Shown here piece by piece: positions 48,909 through 61,800 of a stretch of 64,000 bases of DNA. Position 1 is the first letter of the stretch. Every line of letters begins with the position of its first letter. Under the pieces are notes generated by a model. That model made no database searches, was not told the DNA's origin, and was given only the letters and a program-made list of their open reading frames with translations. The translations under genes were made by a program, and so were the position numbers. Origin of the DNA: Paramecium octaurelia (lineage: Eukaryota; Ciliophora; Oligohymenophorea; Peniculida; Parameciidae); NCBI GenBank assembly GCA_905182995.1, contig CAJJDP010000056.1:144919-208918 (forward strand), written 5' to 3'.

Positions 48909-50878
48909 TATTATGGTTTTTTAATATTTGAAGCCAAAACAAAGGAATTTTTTTTTCATAACAGGTAGCCTTTAATTATAAGAAGGAACAATTGATATGA
49001 ATTAATGGTTACATGATTATCTGGTTATCTCTTCTCTTTTCTCATTCATATTTTCTTTAATATTTTATTTAAAAACGGATAGATAAAAGATGAATAAAGT
49101 CATCTTAACACTAATGATAATTGCAATAACCTATGCAACTTAATCAGAGATGAAATCCCAGCATTTTAAAACTCGAGAGAGTAGTATTTGATTAGTATTT
49201 ATTTCAAGGCTTGAGCTTTTAAGATGCCAATGATATAAATACAAATAAATTCACCTGCTAAATGGGTTTTGACTTTTATGATTACACCATCATAGAGTTA
49301 TCTAAATGGGCTGATATTATTGAGCATAGAGATTAATTATAAAGGGATTTAACAATCATTGATTAAATCAGTAGATTGGTTGACAAGGCAAAACACATAG
49401 ACGATAACTAATAATAAAGTATGTATGTTAAAAATTTAGGAATGTTCTTGCAAATAACTGGAAGCCTATAAAATTCTTTATTAGATATGACTATTGCTTA
49501 ATTAAATCATTAATGGGCTAGAGGAAATCTAGATTAATGCATAGAATATATGAGATAATTCTAAAATACTGTAGGGCATACAGAGCGAGTTACTATGGCA
49601 AATAGAATTATGGATTATTTAGAAAACATGAAATATTAAATAAATAGAAATTTAAACGAATGCGCTTAATATAGATAATCGACAAGATTGCGTCAAAAAA
49701 TAAGGGATTTGTAGATGAGAAAAAGAGAATGTCAAGAGAATTATAGCAGAAATAATCGAAGAGATATTAGTAATTAATATCCATACAATAAAAAAAAGAA
49801 TTATGAATATGAATAAGAATAAGAATATGGCTAGTATCGTTCTAATTAAGGTTCATCTGTTACTTAATAAGACATCACTTAAATTAAACCCAATAGGCAT
49901 TAACCTTATAACAGATAACCAATTTTTTATAATGATGACAATGTTTGCCCTTAGGGAGAAGAGGATGATTCACCAAAAAATTTAACAGAGGAGTAGAATG
50001 AAGAAAGAGTGGAAAAAGTGGAGGAAGAAGAACCTAAAGTCGAATCACCAGAAGAGCAAGAGATTGAGATAGAACCTAGTCCGGATAGTAATTAAATTAA
50101 AGAAGAAGAGGAGGAATAAAAATTAGAAAATGATTCAAATTTAGATGACAAAAAGCCAAGAGAAATAATAATAGAAAGAGAATTTGGCCCAGATTCGGAA
50201 CATTAAAATAATTATGACGAGCCAGAGGAATGCACAGCTGATGAATAAACCGATTTAGCATCGGACCCTACAAACAATAGTAACTCTGAGTAATCATAAT
50301 AATAAGAGGATGAGAATGAATAGGAGATTGATTAAGAATAAAATGCAATAGAAGAAGACTAAGAATAAGATAAAGAATAGGACAAAGAATAAGATAATGA
50401 ATAGGAAAAAGAAGAAGACAAAGAATAAGATAAAGAATAAGACAAAGAATAAGATAATGAATAGGACAAAGAATAAGAAAAAGAAGAAGACAAAGAATAA
50501 GACAAAGAGTAGGACAAAGAATAAGATATTGAATAGGACAAAGAATAAGACAAAGAATAGGAAAAAGAATAAGATAAAGAATAAGATAATGATTAAGACA
50601 AAGAATAAGATAATGAATAGGAAAAAGAATAAGATTTAGAATAGGACAATGAATAAGACAAAGAATAGGAAAAAGAAAATGACAATGAATAAGATAGCGA
50701 TTAGGAAAAAGAATAAGAAAAAGAGAAGGCTAAAGAGAAAGAAAAGGAAAAATAAAAAAGCGGACCATTAGAGATTCCTCCAGATGATGATGAAGAACCT
50801 GTTGAAGGGGAATTAGTTAAAACAGAAGGTATTGGGGCTTCATCTGATGGTAGAATAGGAAATTAATAGACATAATAA
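48909..50878. repeat. Direct duplication, copy A of a 1970-bp block
   Basis: Appears identical to 50880-52849 (offset 1971), separated by one N at 50879. Holds the upstream region and first exons of the giant gene. Probably a contig overlap left unmerged. Confidence 0.9.
49090..50878 (+). CDS. Duplicate 5' part of the giant secreted protein gene
   Basis: Same sequence as 51061-52849, including the ATG, the 28-nt intron (49181-49208) and the low-complexity acidic/basic stretch; it stops at the N at 50879. Most likely an assembly copy of the 5' end of the gene that starts at 51061. If the duplication is real, this is a truncated paralog running into the N. Confidence 0.6.
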
Positions 50879-50879
50879 N
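50879..50879. other. Assembly gap (single N)
   Basis: Separates the two 1970-bp copies; both flanks repeat each other. Confidence 0.95.
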
Positions 50880-52849
50880 TATTATGGTTTTTTAATATTT
50901 GAAGCCAAAACAAAGGAATTTTTTTTTCATAACAGGTAGCCTTTAATTATAAGAAGGAACAATTGATATGAATTAATGGTTACATGATTATCTGGTTATC
51001 TCTTCTCTTTTCTCATTCATATTTTCTTTAATATTTTATTTAAAAACGGATAGATAAAAGATGAATAAAGTCATCTTAACACTAATGATAATTGCAATAA
51101 CCTATGCAACTTAATCAGAGATGAAATCCCAGCATTTTAAAACTCGAGAGAGTAGTATTTGATTAGTATTTATTTCAAGGCTTGAGCTTTTAAGATGCCA
51201 ATGATATAAATACAAATAAATTCACCTGCTAAATGGGTTTTGACTTTTATGATTACACCATCATAGAGTTATCTAAATGGGCTGATATTATTGAGCATAG
51301 AGATTAATTATAAAGGGATTTAACAATCATTGATTAAATCAGTAGATTGGTTGACAAGGCAAAACACATAGACGATAACTAATAATAAAGTATGTATGTT
51401 AAAAATTTAGGAATGTTCTTGCAAATAACTGGAAGCCTATAAAATTCTTTATTAGATATGACTATTGCTTAATTAAATCATTAATGGGCTAGAGGAAATC
51501 TAGATTAATGCATAGAATATATGAGATAATTCTAAAATACTGTAGGGCATACAGAGCGAGTTACTATGGCAAATAGAATTATGGATTATTTAGAAAACAT
51601 GAAATATTAAATAAATAGAAATTTAAACGAATGCGCTTAATATAGATAATCGACAAGATTGCGTCAAAAAATAAGGGATTTGTAGATGAGAAAAAGAGAA
51701 TGTCAAGAGAATTATAGCAGAAATAATCGAAGAGATATTAGTAATTAATATCCATACAATAAAAAAAAGAATTATGAATATGAATAAGAATAAGAATATG
51801 GCTAGTATCGTTCTAATTAAGGTTCATCTGTTACTTAATAAGACATCACTTAAATTAAACCCAATAGGCATTAACCTTATAACAGATAACCAATTTTTTA
51901 TAATGATGACAATGTTTGCCCTTAGGGAGAAGAGGATGATTCACCAAAAAATTTAACAGAGGAGTAGAATGAAGAAAGAGTGGAAAAAGTGGAGGAAGAA
52001 GAACCTAAAGTCGAATCACCAGAAGAGCAAGAGATTGAGATAGAACCTAGTCCGGATAGTAATTAAATTAAAGAAGAAGAGGAGGAATAAAAATTAGAAA
52101 ATGATTCAAATTTAGATGACAAAAAGCCAAGAGAAATAATAATAGAAAGAGAATTTGGCCCAGATTCGGAACATTAAAATAATTATGACGAGCCAGAGGA
52201 ATGCACAGCTGATGAATAAACCGATTTAGCATCGGACCCTACAAACAATAGTAACTCTGAGTAATCATAATAATAAGAGGATGAGAATGAATAGGAGATT
52301 GATTAAGAATAAAATGCAATAGAAGAAGACTAAGAATAAGATAAAGAATAGGACAAAGAATAAGATAATGAATAGGAAAAAGAAGAAGACAAAGAATAAG
52401 ATAAAGAATAAGACAAAGAATAAGATAATGAATAGGACAAAGAATAAGAAAAAGAAGAAGACAAAGAATAAGACAAAGAGTAGGACAAAGAATAAGATAT
52501 TGAATAGGACAAAGAATAAGACAAAGAATAGGAAAAAGAATAAGATAAAGAATAAGATAATGATTAAGACAAAGAATAAGATAATGAATAGGAAAAAGAA
52601 TAAGATTTAGAATAGGACAATGAATAAGACAAAGAATAGGAAAAAGAAAATGACAATGAATAAGATAGCGATTAGGAAAAAGAATAAGAAAAAGAGAAGG
52701 CTAAAGAGAAAGAAAAGGAAAAATAAAAAAGCGGACCATTAGAGATTCCTCCAGATGATGATGAAGAACCTGTTGAAGGGGAATTAGTTAAAACAGAAGG
52801 TATTGGGGCTTCATCTGATGGTAGAATAGGAAATTAATAGACATAATAA
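50880..52849. repeat. Direct duplication, copy B of a 1970-bp block
   Basis: Second copy; its 3' side continues in frame into the 14-residue repeats and the rest of the giant gene. Confidence 0.9.
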
Positions 52850-55800
52850 AATAATTAATTAGATAAGGAAAAAGATAAAGAATAAGATAAGCAGAAATCG
52901 TAGGATAGAACTTCTGATAAGGAATAAGATAAGCAGAAATCTTAGGATAGAACTTCTGATAAGGAATAAGATAAGCAGAAATCTTAGGATAGAACTTCTG
53001 ATAAGGAATAAGATAAGCAGAAATCATAGGATAGAACTTCTGATAAGGANAGAACAACTGGAGTATCAGGATCTTCATCGGCTTCATCTTAAAAATCTAG
53101 CTCATCAAGCTCATCGAATTCTTCGGGTTCATCAAATTCCTCAAGTTCTTCAGGTTCATCAAGTTCCTCAAGCTCATCAAGCTCATCAAGTTCTTCAAGT
53201 TCATCAAGTTCCTCAAGTTCTTCGAGTTCATCAAATGGTTCTTCAATAAGTAGTAGTTAATCTAATAAGTCTACTGGAGGTAGTTCATCAACTTCGACCC
53301 AAAATAAAAATTCTCAATAAGAATCATCATCATCAGATTATAAACCTCCTAGATACGGAGATGATGCAAGTGAAGAGGATGTCTTTGAATAAGTTGAAGT
53401 GGAAGAGCCAGATGGAAACGGAGGAGTGAAAAAAGTAAAAAGAATGGTTAGAAAAAGAGTCAAAAAGACCAAAAGAACAACTGGAGTATCAGGATCTTCA
53501 TCGGCTTCATCTTAAAAATCTAGCTCATCAAGCTCATCGAATTCTTCGGGTTCATCAAATTCCTCAAGTTCTTCAGGTTCATCAAGTTCCTCAAGCTCAT
53601 CAAGCTCATCAAGTTCTTCAAGTTCATCAAGTTCCTCAAGTTCTTCGAGTTCATCAAATGGTTCTTCAATAAGTAGTAGTTAATCTAATAAGTCTACTGG
53701 AGGTAGTTCATCAACTTCGACCCAAAATAAAAATTCTCAATAAGAATCATCATCATCAGATTATAAACCTCCTAGATACGGAGATGATGCAAGTGAAGAG
53801 GATGTCTTTGAATAAGTTGAAGTGGAAGAGCCAGATGGAAACGGAGGAGTGAAAAAAGTAAAAAGAATGGTTAGAAAAAGAGTCAAAAAGACCAAAAGAA
53901 CAACTGGAGTATCAGGATCTTCATCGGCTTCATCTTAAAAATCTAGCTCATCAAGCTCATCGAATTCTTCGGGTTCATCAAATTCCTCAAGTTCTTCAGG
54001 TTCATCAAGTTCCTCAAGCTCATCAAGCTCATCAAGTTCTTCAAGTTCATCAAGTTCCTCAAGTTCTTCGAGTTCATCAAATGGTTCTTCAATAAGTAGT
54101 AGTTAATCTAATAAGTCTACTGGAGGTAGTTCATCAACTTCGACCCAAAATAAAAATTCTCAATAAGAATCATCATCATCAGATTATAAACCTCCTAGAT
54201 ACGGAGATGATGCAAGTGAAGAGGATGTCTTTGAATAAGTTGAAGTGGAAGAGCCAGATGGAAACGGAGGAGTGAAAAAAGTAAAAAGAATGGTTAGAAA
54301 AAGAGTCAAAAAGACCAAAAGAACAACTGGAGTATCAGGATCTTCATCGGCTTCATCTTAAAAATCTAGCTCATCAAGCTCATCGAATTCTTCGGGTTCA
54401 TCAAATTCCTCAAGTTCTTCAGGTTCATCAAGTTCCTCAAGCTCATCAAGCTCATCAAGTTCTTCAAGTTCATCAAGTTCCTCAAGTTCTTCGAGTTCAT
54501 CAAATGGTTCTTCAATAAGTAGTAGTTAATCTAATAAGTCTACTGGAGGTAGTTCATCAACTTCGACCCAAAATAAAAATTCTCAATAAGAATCATCATC
54601 ATCAGATTATAAACCTCCTAGATACGGAGATGATGCAAGTGAAGAGGATGTCTTTGAATAAGTTGAAGTGGAAGAGCCAGATGGAAACGGAGGAGTGAAA
54701 AAAGTAAAAAGAATGGTTAGAAAAAGAGTCAAAAAGACCAAAAGAACAACTGGAGTATCAGGATCTTCATCGGCTTCATCTTAAAAATCTAGCTCATCAA
54801 GCTCATCGAATTCTTCGGGTTCATCAAATTCCTCAAGTTCTTCAGGTTCATCAAGTTCCTCAAGCTCATCAAGCTCATCAAGTTCTTCAAGTTCATCAAG
54901 TTCCTCAAGTTCTTCGAGTTCATCAAATGGTTCTTCAATAAGTAGTAGTTAATCTAATAAGTCTACTGGAGGTAGTTCATCAACTTCGACCCAAAATAAA
55001 AATTCTCAATAAGAATCATCATCATCAGATTATAAACCTCCTAGATACGGAGATGATGCAAGTGAAGAGGATGTCTTTGAATAAGTTGAAGTGGAAGAGC
55101 CAGATGGAAACGGAGGAGTGAAAAAAGTAAAAAGAATGGTTAGAAAAAGAGTCAAAAAGACCAAAAGAACAACTGGAGTATCAGGATCTTCATCGGCTTC
55201 ATCTTAAAAATCTAGCTCATCAAGCTCATCGAATTCTTCGGGTTCATCAAATTCCTCAAGTTCTTCAGGTTCATCAAGTTCCTCAAGCTCATCAAGCTCA
55301 TCAAGTTCTTCAAGTTCATCAAGTTCCTCAAGTTCTTCGAGTTCATCAAATGGTTCTTCAATAAGTAGTAGTTAATCTAATAAGTCTACTGGAGGTAGTT
55401 CATCAACTTCGACCCAAAATAAAAATTCTCAATAAGAATCATCATCATCAGATTATAAACCTCCTAGATACGGAGATGATGCAAGTGAAGAGGATGTCTT
55501 TGAATAAGTTGAAGTGGAAGAGCCAGATGGAAACGGAGGAGTGAAAAAAGTAAAAAGAATGGTTAGAAAAAGAGTCAAAAAGACCAAAAGAACAACTGGA
55601 GTATCAGGATCTTCATCGGCTTCATCTTAAAAATCTAGCTCATCAAGCTCATCGAATTCTTCGGGTTCATCAAATTCCTCAAGTTCTTCAGGTTCATCAA
55701 GTTCCTCAAGCTCATCAAGCTCATCAAGTTCTTCAAGTTCATCAAGTTCCTCAAGTTCTTCGAGTTCATCAAATGGTTCTTCAATAAGTAGTAGTTAATC

Positions 55801-58800
55801 TAATAAGTCTACTGGAGGTAGTTCATCAACTTCGACCCAAAATAAAAATTCTCAATAAGAATCATCATCATCAGATTATAAACCTCCTAGATACGGAGAT
55901 GATGCAAGTGAAGAGGATGTCTTTGAATAAGTTGAAGTGGAAGAGCCAGATGGAAACGGAGGAGTGAAAAAAGTAAAAAGAATGGTTAGAAAAAGAGTCA
56001 AAAAGACCAAAAGAACAACTGGAGTATCAGGATCTTCATCGGCTTCATCTTAAAAATCTAGCTCATCAAGCTCATCGAATTCTTCGGGTTCATCAAATTC
56101 CTCAAGTTCTTCAGGTTCATCAAGTTCCTCAAGCTCATCAAGCTCATCAAGTTCTTCAAGTTCATCAAGTTCCTCAAGTTCTTCGAGTTCATCAAATGGT
56201 TCTTCAATAAGTAGTAGTTAATCTAATAAGTCTACTGGAGGTAGTTCATCAACTTCGACCCAAAATAAAAATTCTCAATAAGAATCATCATCATCAGATT
56301 ATAAGCCTCCTAGATACGGAGATGATGCAAGTGAAGAGGATGTCTTTGAATAAGTTGAAGTGGAAGAGCCAGATGGAAACGGAGGAGTGAAAAAAGTAAA
56401 AAGAATGGTTAGAAAAAGAGTCAAAAAGACCAAAAGAACAACCGGAGCATCAGGATCTTCATCGGCTTCATCTTAAAAATCTAGCTCATCAAGTTCTTCG
56501 AGTTCCTCTAGTTCTTCAGGTTCATCAAGTTCTTCGAAATCATCAAGTTCAACAAGTGGGACGAATTCTAACTCTAATGACCATACTTAATCGTAAGTCA
56601 ACCAAGAATCTTCGAACAAATCAAAAGTGAGTCAATCAGTTGCAGATAGATTAACATAAAAATATTCTGAAGCTGAATCAAAAGAGCAAGTATCATCATC
56701 CACTTCTGATTCCAGAAATATTTAAAATAGCAGCACAAATAAATAGTAAATTGTATCTGGAGGTTCAAGCAGCAGTTTAAATACCAGTTCAGCTAATAAA
56801 TCAAGCAGCAGTTCAAATACCAGTTCAGCCAATAAATCAAGCAGCAGTTCAAGCAGTAGTTCAAGTAGCAGCTCTAGCAGTAGTTCAAGCAGTAGCTCTA
56901 GCAGTAATTCAAGTAGTAGCTCTAGCAGTAGTTAAAAATAAAGCTCAAGCAGCAATGCAGGTAATGCTAAGAGTTCTAGCAGTTCAAATTCTAATAATTC
57001 CAGCTAAAAATCTGCATCTTCTTCCAGCAAATAATCCTCCTCAAAAGGCTCTTAAGGATCAAGCAGCAAATCAAACAAAAAAGTTGTGAAAACCGAGGAT
57101 GGAGAAGAAGTTTGGGAAGAATTTTCAGTTGAGGAGGTAACAGAATACACGATAGACTCTGAAGGAAACATGAAAGTTATTTCGTAGACAAGTACATAAA
57201 TTCCAAAAACAAAAACATATTACTTAAATTCAATAGGGGACTAAAAAATAAGTCTTGATAGTGAACAAAATGATGAAAATAGTTTTTAAAACTCTTTAGA
57301 AAACTCTCAAAATGGGTTTAAATCTAGTAATGAAACATAGGATCTAAACGATTAAGGCGATGATTATCTCTATGAAAAAGACGGAGATAATTAAGAAGAG
57401 GATTTATAGGAAAATGAATAAATGTTAGAAGAAGATGGCCCTAATAATTTTTAAGAGTAGTAAAGTAAAATAATTGTAGATCCATAATTAGATGAAGATT
57501 AAGACTATATTTATTATGAAATAGAAGGAGATTCAATCATTTATTATTAATATGATCCTATAAAGAATGTTTACCATAAGATTAATATAGTTGATCCGGA
57601 ATAATAAAAATCTCTTATAATATAAGATTCCTTATTTGATGATGTATTAGATGATGTGATAGATGAGAATAAAGATTAAAAAACATTGCCAACAGAAGAA
57701 GCTATTGAGTAAGAAAAAGTAAATAAATAAAAGCAAAAGGCTTAAGAAAATGAATAGAATAAAGAGGCTCAAAGTGGCTTGCCAAAAGAAAATTCTGAAA
57801 ATTAAGAAAAAGATTCTTCAAAAGAAGTCTAATTTAAAGATAATACAGATTAGGCTAAAGTTATAAATATCGAGGGATAAGAATAAAAAAAATAAAAAGA
57901 AAAATTGGTTTAGGAAGGGAAATAATTATAGAATTCAGATGATTAAACAGAAGATAAGATAGGAAACGGTGTTAAGGATCTTATTAAAGAAGAAAAAGTT
58001 AAAATAGATGGTATAAGTTCTGAAAAAAATCAAATGGAAGTGAAGGATGAGAAAGAAAAATCTTTAAAAATTTAATCATTGAAAGAGGAGTTCAATCCTA
58101 ATGAACCCACTTAATATGAACCACCAAAACATAAAGTTAATGTTAGACCAAAAACAGAGAAGGTCAATATACCAGTATCTACAAAATATGTGAAATCTTC
58201 GTATGATGATGATGTTGCTGAATAATTTGAATTTGCAGACAGAGAGCTACTTTAAGATTCCGATGAATATGGATATGGATTTTGGGTGAGATACACATCA
58301 AATTCTCCAAAAGTACATGTAAGAAAACCAGAAACCTATTACTTTTTATCTCGACTAACCTCAAATCAAGAATACAAAGACTTGGCTTATTATGGAGATA
58401 GAACTTTAGCTATATTTATGATAGAAAACTCCTTTGTTTTTTCCACCTATGATCATTAAGAAAAGAAAAAAGTAAAAGACTAGGTTGTGGCCTTAAATGA
58501 AGATTTAGACAGCATGTGGTACTTCATCACATTTTCATACAGCACAGCTAAAAAAACAGCAGTAGGATTTGTAATTGGTTATGGAGATAATAATAAAATT
58601 TTGAGGGCAGAAATTTAATGCAGACATGTACCACCATAATACTTTAAATTATTGATTGGTGGAAAACATATGACATATGAAGGATTTAATGGTCAATTTG
58701 CAAATATCTTTTATGATATTGATGCTCCAGCCTTTGTAGACACAGAAGCCAAAATAAAAGAAATCATAAAGTCCATTTCAAATGCACCTCAATAAGTTAC

Positions 58801-61800
58801 AAATTTAATTGATTTAGAAGTTATATCAACTCCAAAATTATTTAATGCTAATACAGCAAGTGATTCAGTCATATTGGATCCATAAGAGTCTTAATTAATA
58901 ATTGAAGAATACAGCGTTGCAGCTTGGTTTAGATGGATTGATGACTTAAAAGTGGATACTGAGAATACTTTCTAAATATTTAATTTAAGATCAAATGAAA
59001 AAAAGTCGTAAGGAAAAGGAATTTTAGGGGATAGATCATTAGAAATGCATTATATTTATGGAGGAGGATCTAAAAGTTCTGTATACTTTAATACTTATAC
59101 GATTGAAGGTAATAAGGCAAAAGGATCAAGTTATTTATCAAAAACAGCGTAATCTCCTAATTATATTTGGTAATACGGCTACATGGCTTATGATAATGAT
59201 AAAATGAAAGTTTATGGAGCATTAATAAGACCAGGAAGATCTGATGAGATTGCTTTCGACCCAATTCAACATAAATTGATAACAAAATTATACTTCACTC
59301 TAGGAGGAGACGATTATGTTTCACCATTTAATGGTAAAATTGGGTATGTAGGAGTGTACTTAGGACCTGGAGCATACAGATAAGCACTTAATTTTGGTTA
59401 ATAATTTTAATATGGAGATGGTGCAATGAACGTTTTTTAATTAATGAAACCAATTCAATATAAAGAAGATGCTTTAGACCCTAATGTAGTAAGAGATTGC
59501 GCCTATGATACCGAAAGCGCATTGGTGGACAAGATTCTGATTCATGATGACTAGAAATTAAGAATAAATGGCTAAAGTGAATATTCATTTGGTATGTGGA
59601 CAAGATGGTTGAGTACAATGCCTAAGTATTTGGTCTAAAGAGGAGCAGTTCATAATATTGCTAGATTAGGTACAGAGCCTTATTTGATTGAATCAGTTGA
59701 TGGTAAATTAAAAAGAGCAAATAATAGAGCATAAACACCAAAGGACTAAACTTTGGCTGTAACCTTAAGCAAAGAAGCATATGAATTTTATACCTATAAT
59801 GCGAAGGATGAAATAGAATTTACAAAATTAGAAGGCTGGTGGAATTATATTTACTTTGGGTATAAAAGATTTGGAGATAAGGGAACAGCGAGAGGATATG
59901 TTTAATTTGGTGTAGATGGAGAGATAAAGGAGGTTTCTTTTGATATTTATCATGATTATATTTTGGAATATGCTGAATTTGTAGTTGGTAAGTCTTAGGC
60001 TCCTTTCTTTAATGGTTAAATGACGAAGATACAATGTTCAATTGGGCCAGGAGCATTTGTGCCAAGTGCTGATAATCTGAGACTATATACTTAAAATACA
60101 TTACCTGAAAAAGCTTAAATACATCCAGTTTCAAGATAAACTCAGTAATTAATTGGTGTTCCAGTCAATGAGCCTTCCAATTAATTTTAATTTGATAAAT
60201 TTTAAGGAGCTTTAGAATATGCAATTTCAGGTTGGGTGAAATGGAGTGGTATCCAGAAGTTTGGTAAAGTGTCACATATTATCACGATGGCATAGAAGAG
60301 AATAGCAGACTTGGATGGAAAAAATGAGGAAACTCTAAAGATTCAGAGATCTGATTTATCATATATTTACTCAACGTATAATTGCAAAGGCGAAGATTGT
60401 TCTAAAATTTAAATTAAAGAATAATAATTTGGAGAGTATTGGGATTAATGGACTTATGTATATTTTGGTTATTCAACTTCATTGAAGAAAGCATTTGGTT
60501 ATATCAAGTATATATTTAGTGAAGACAAATTTTTGTTGGATGATATTAATCATTTTTATTTGGCCGTTTTCAGTGTATTAATAGGAAGTGAATCGGTTAA
60601 ATTTTAAGGTTAAATGAAAACATGGGTAATTAATATTGGATAAGGATCTTATAGAGAAGGAGGATTTGAGAGCGATGAAAATATTAAGGTTCATTTTGGA
60701 TTTATAAGTGGAACTGATCACATTAAATTATAATAAGCAGGATAAGAGGCTCACCATGAAGAATAAGTTCTTGAATGTTCAGCAAACGGCAAAGAAGTTC
60801 CTTTGCATGTACAATTTGAATAAAGTGATAAATTAAATCTTTAAGGAGTAAGTGAATATGGTTATGGATTTTGGGCTCGATTTTAACATTTTGCGAATAA
60901 AGGCGTGTTATACTAATAGCCATAATGGATGGGTATGGCTAGATTGACAAGTTAAAAAGATTATAAAGATTTTGATCATCCAGGAGATAGAGTGCTGTTG
61001 GTGTTGATGGGCAAAAATGTTTATCACTTTTCAACTTACAATGTACAACCAGCCTCAAATAATGTGAATGGAAATATACCTTATGCAATAGAATCAGAAA
61101 GTGAATGGACATACATTTATTTTAGTTATAAGAGAATTTCCTAGACATTAGGACACGCAGTGGCCTTTACTTCTTTTGGAGAAATCACACCTGGTATCTA
61201 AATGGATGTATTACATAACTTACTTTAAAATTATTTGTAATTAACAATTGGACATGCAGGTAAATATTATCCAAACTTTAATGGGCAAATCACAACGGTA
61301 AGATTCAATTTAGGACCTGGAGCATTTATTGAAAATACAGCAGGGATTATGGCTAGGATAAAGAATAAAGATCCAAAACCAGATATTTTGTCAGTTCCTA
61401 AGATCTATGAAATATTTGTTGGTAAACAAGATGCTACAAAGCTTAAAATTGATAATCCTGTCATTATTGAGTAAGAAGCAAGAGAATATTCAGTTTAATT
61501 ATGGTTCAGGTGGTTCAAGACCCCAGTTAAACCAAATTAAGTGGTTTATAGATTATCAGCTAATAGAGCTGAAAATGATGCCTAGAAGATTGGTGATAAG
61601 GTATTAATGTTATCTCATATTGGAACTGCTTTATTTAGTACTTACACTCTGCAAGATTAAATTATGAATGTTCCTTTTGAATGCAACATACCAAGATAAT
61701 CGCTTGAAATTTGGACTTTTGCTTATTTTTCTTATTCAAAGAAGGAAAGAAAAGTATAATATTATTTGAAAGCTGATGCTCATGAAAATAAAGGATTGGA

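Noticed and set aside
50359-50553. Minus-strand Ser/Tyr/Leu repeat frame (MSYSLSYS...) and its copy at 52330-52524
   Set aside because: It is the antisense shadow of the K/E/D/Q repeat coding on the + strand, which is in frame with a signal peptide and long downstream sequence.
53051-56434. CRISPR-like or satellite array
   Set aside because: Units are 423 bp, contiguous without spacers, in frame and coding; no repeat-spacer structure.
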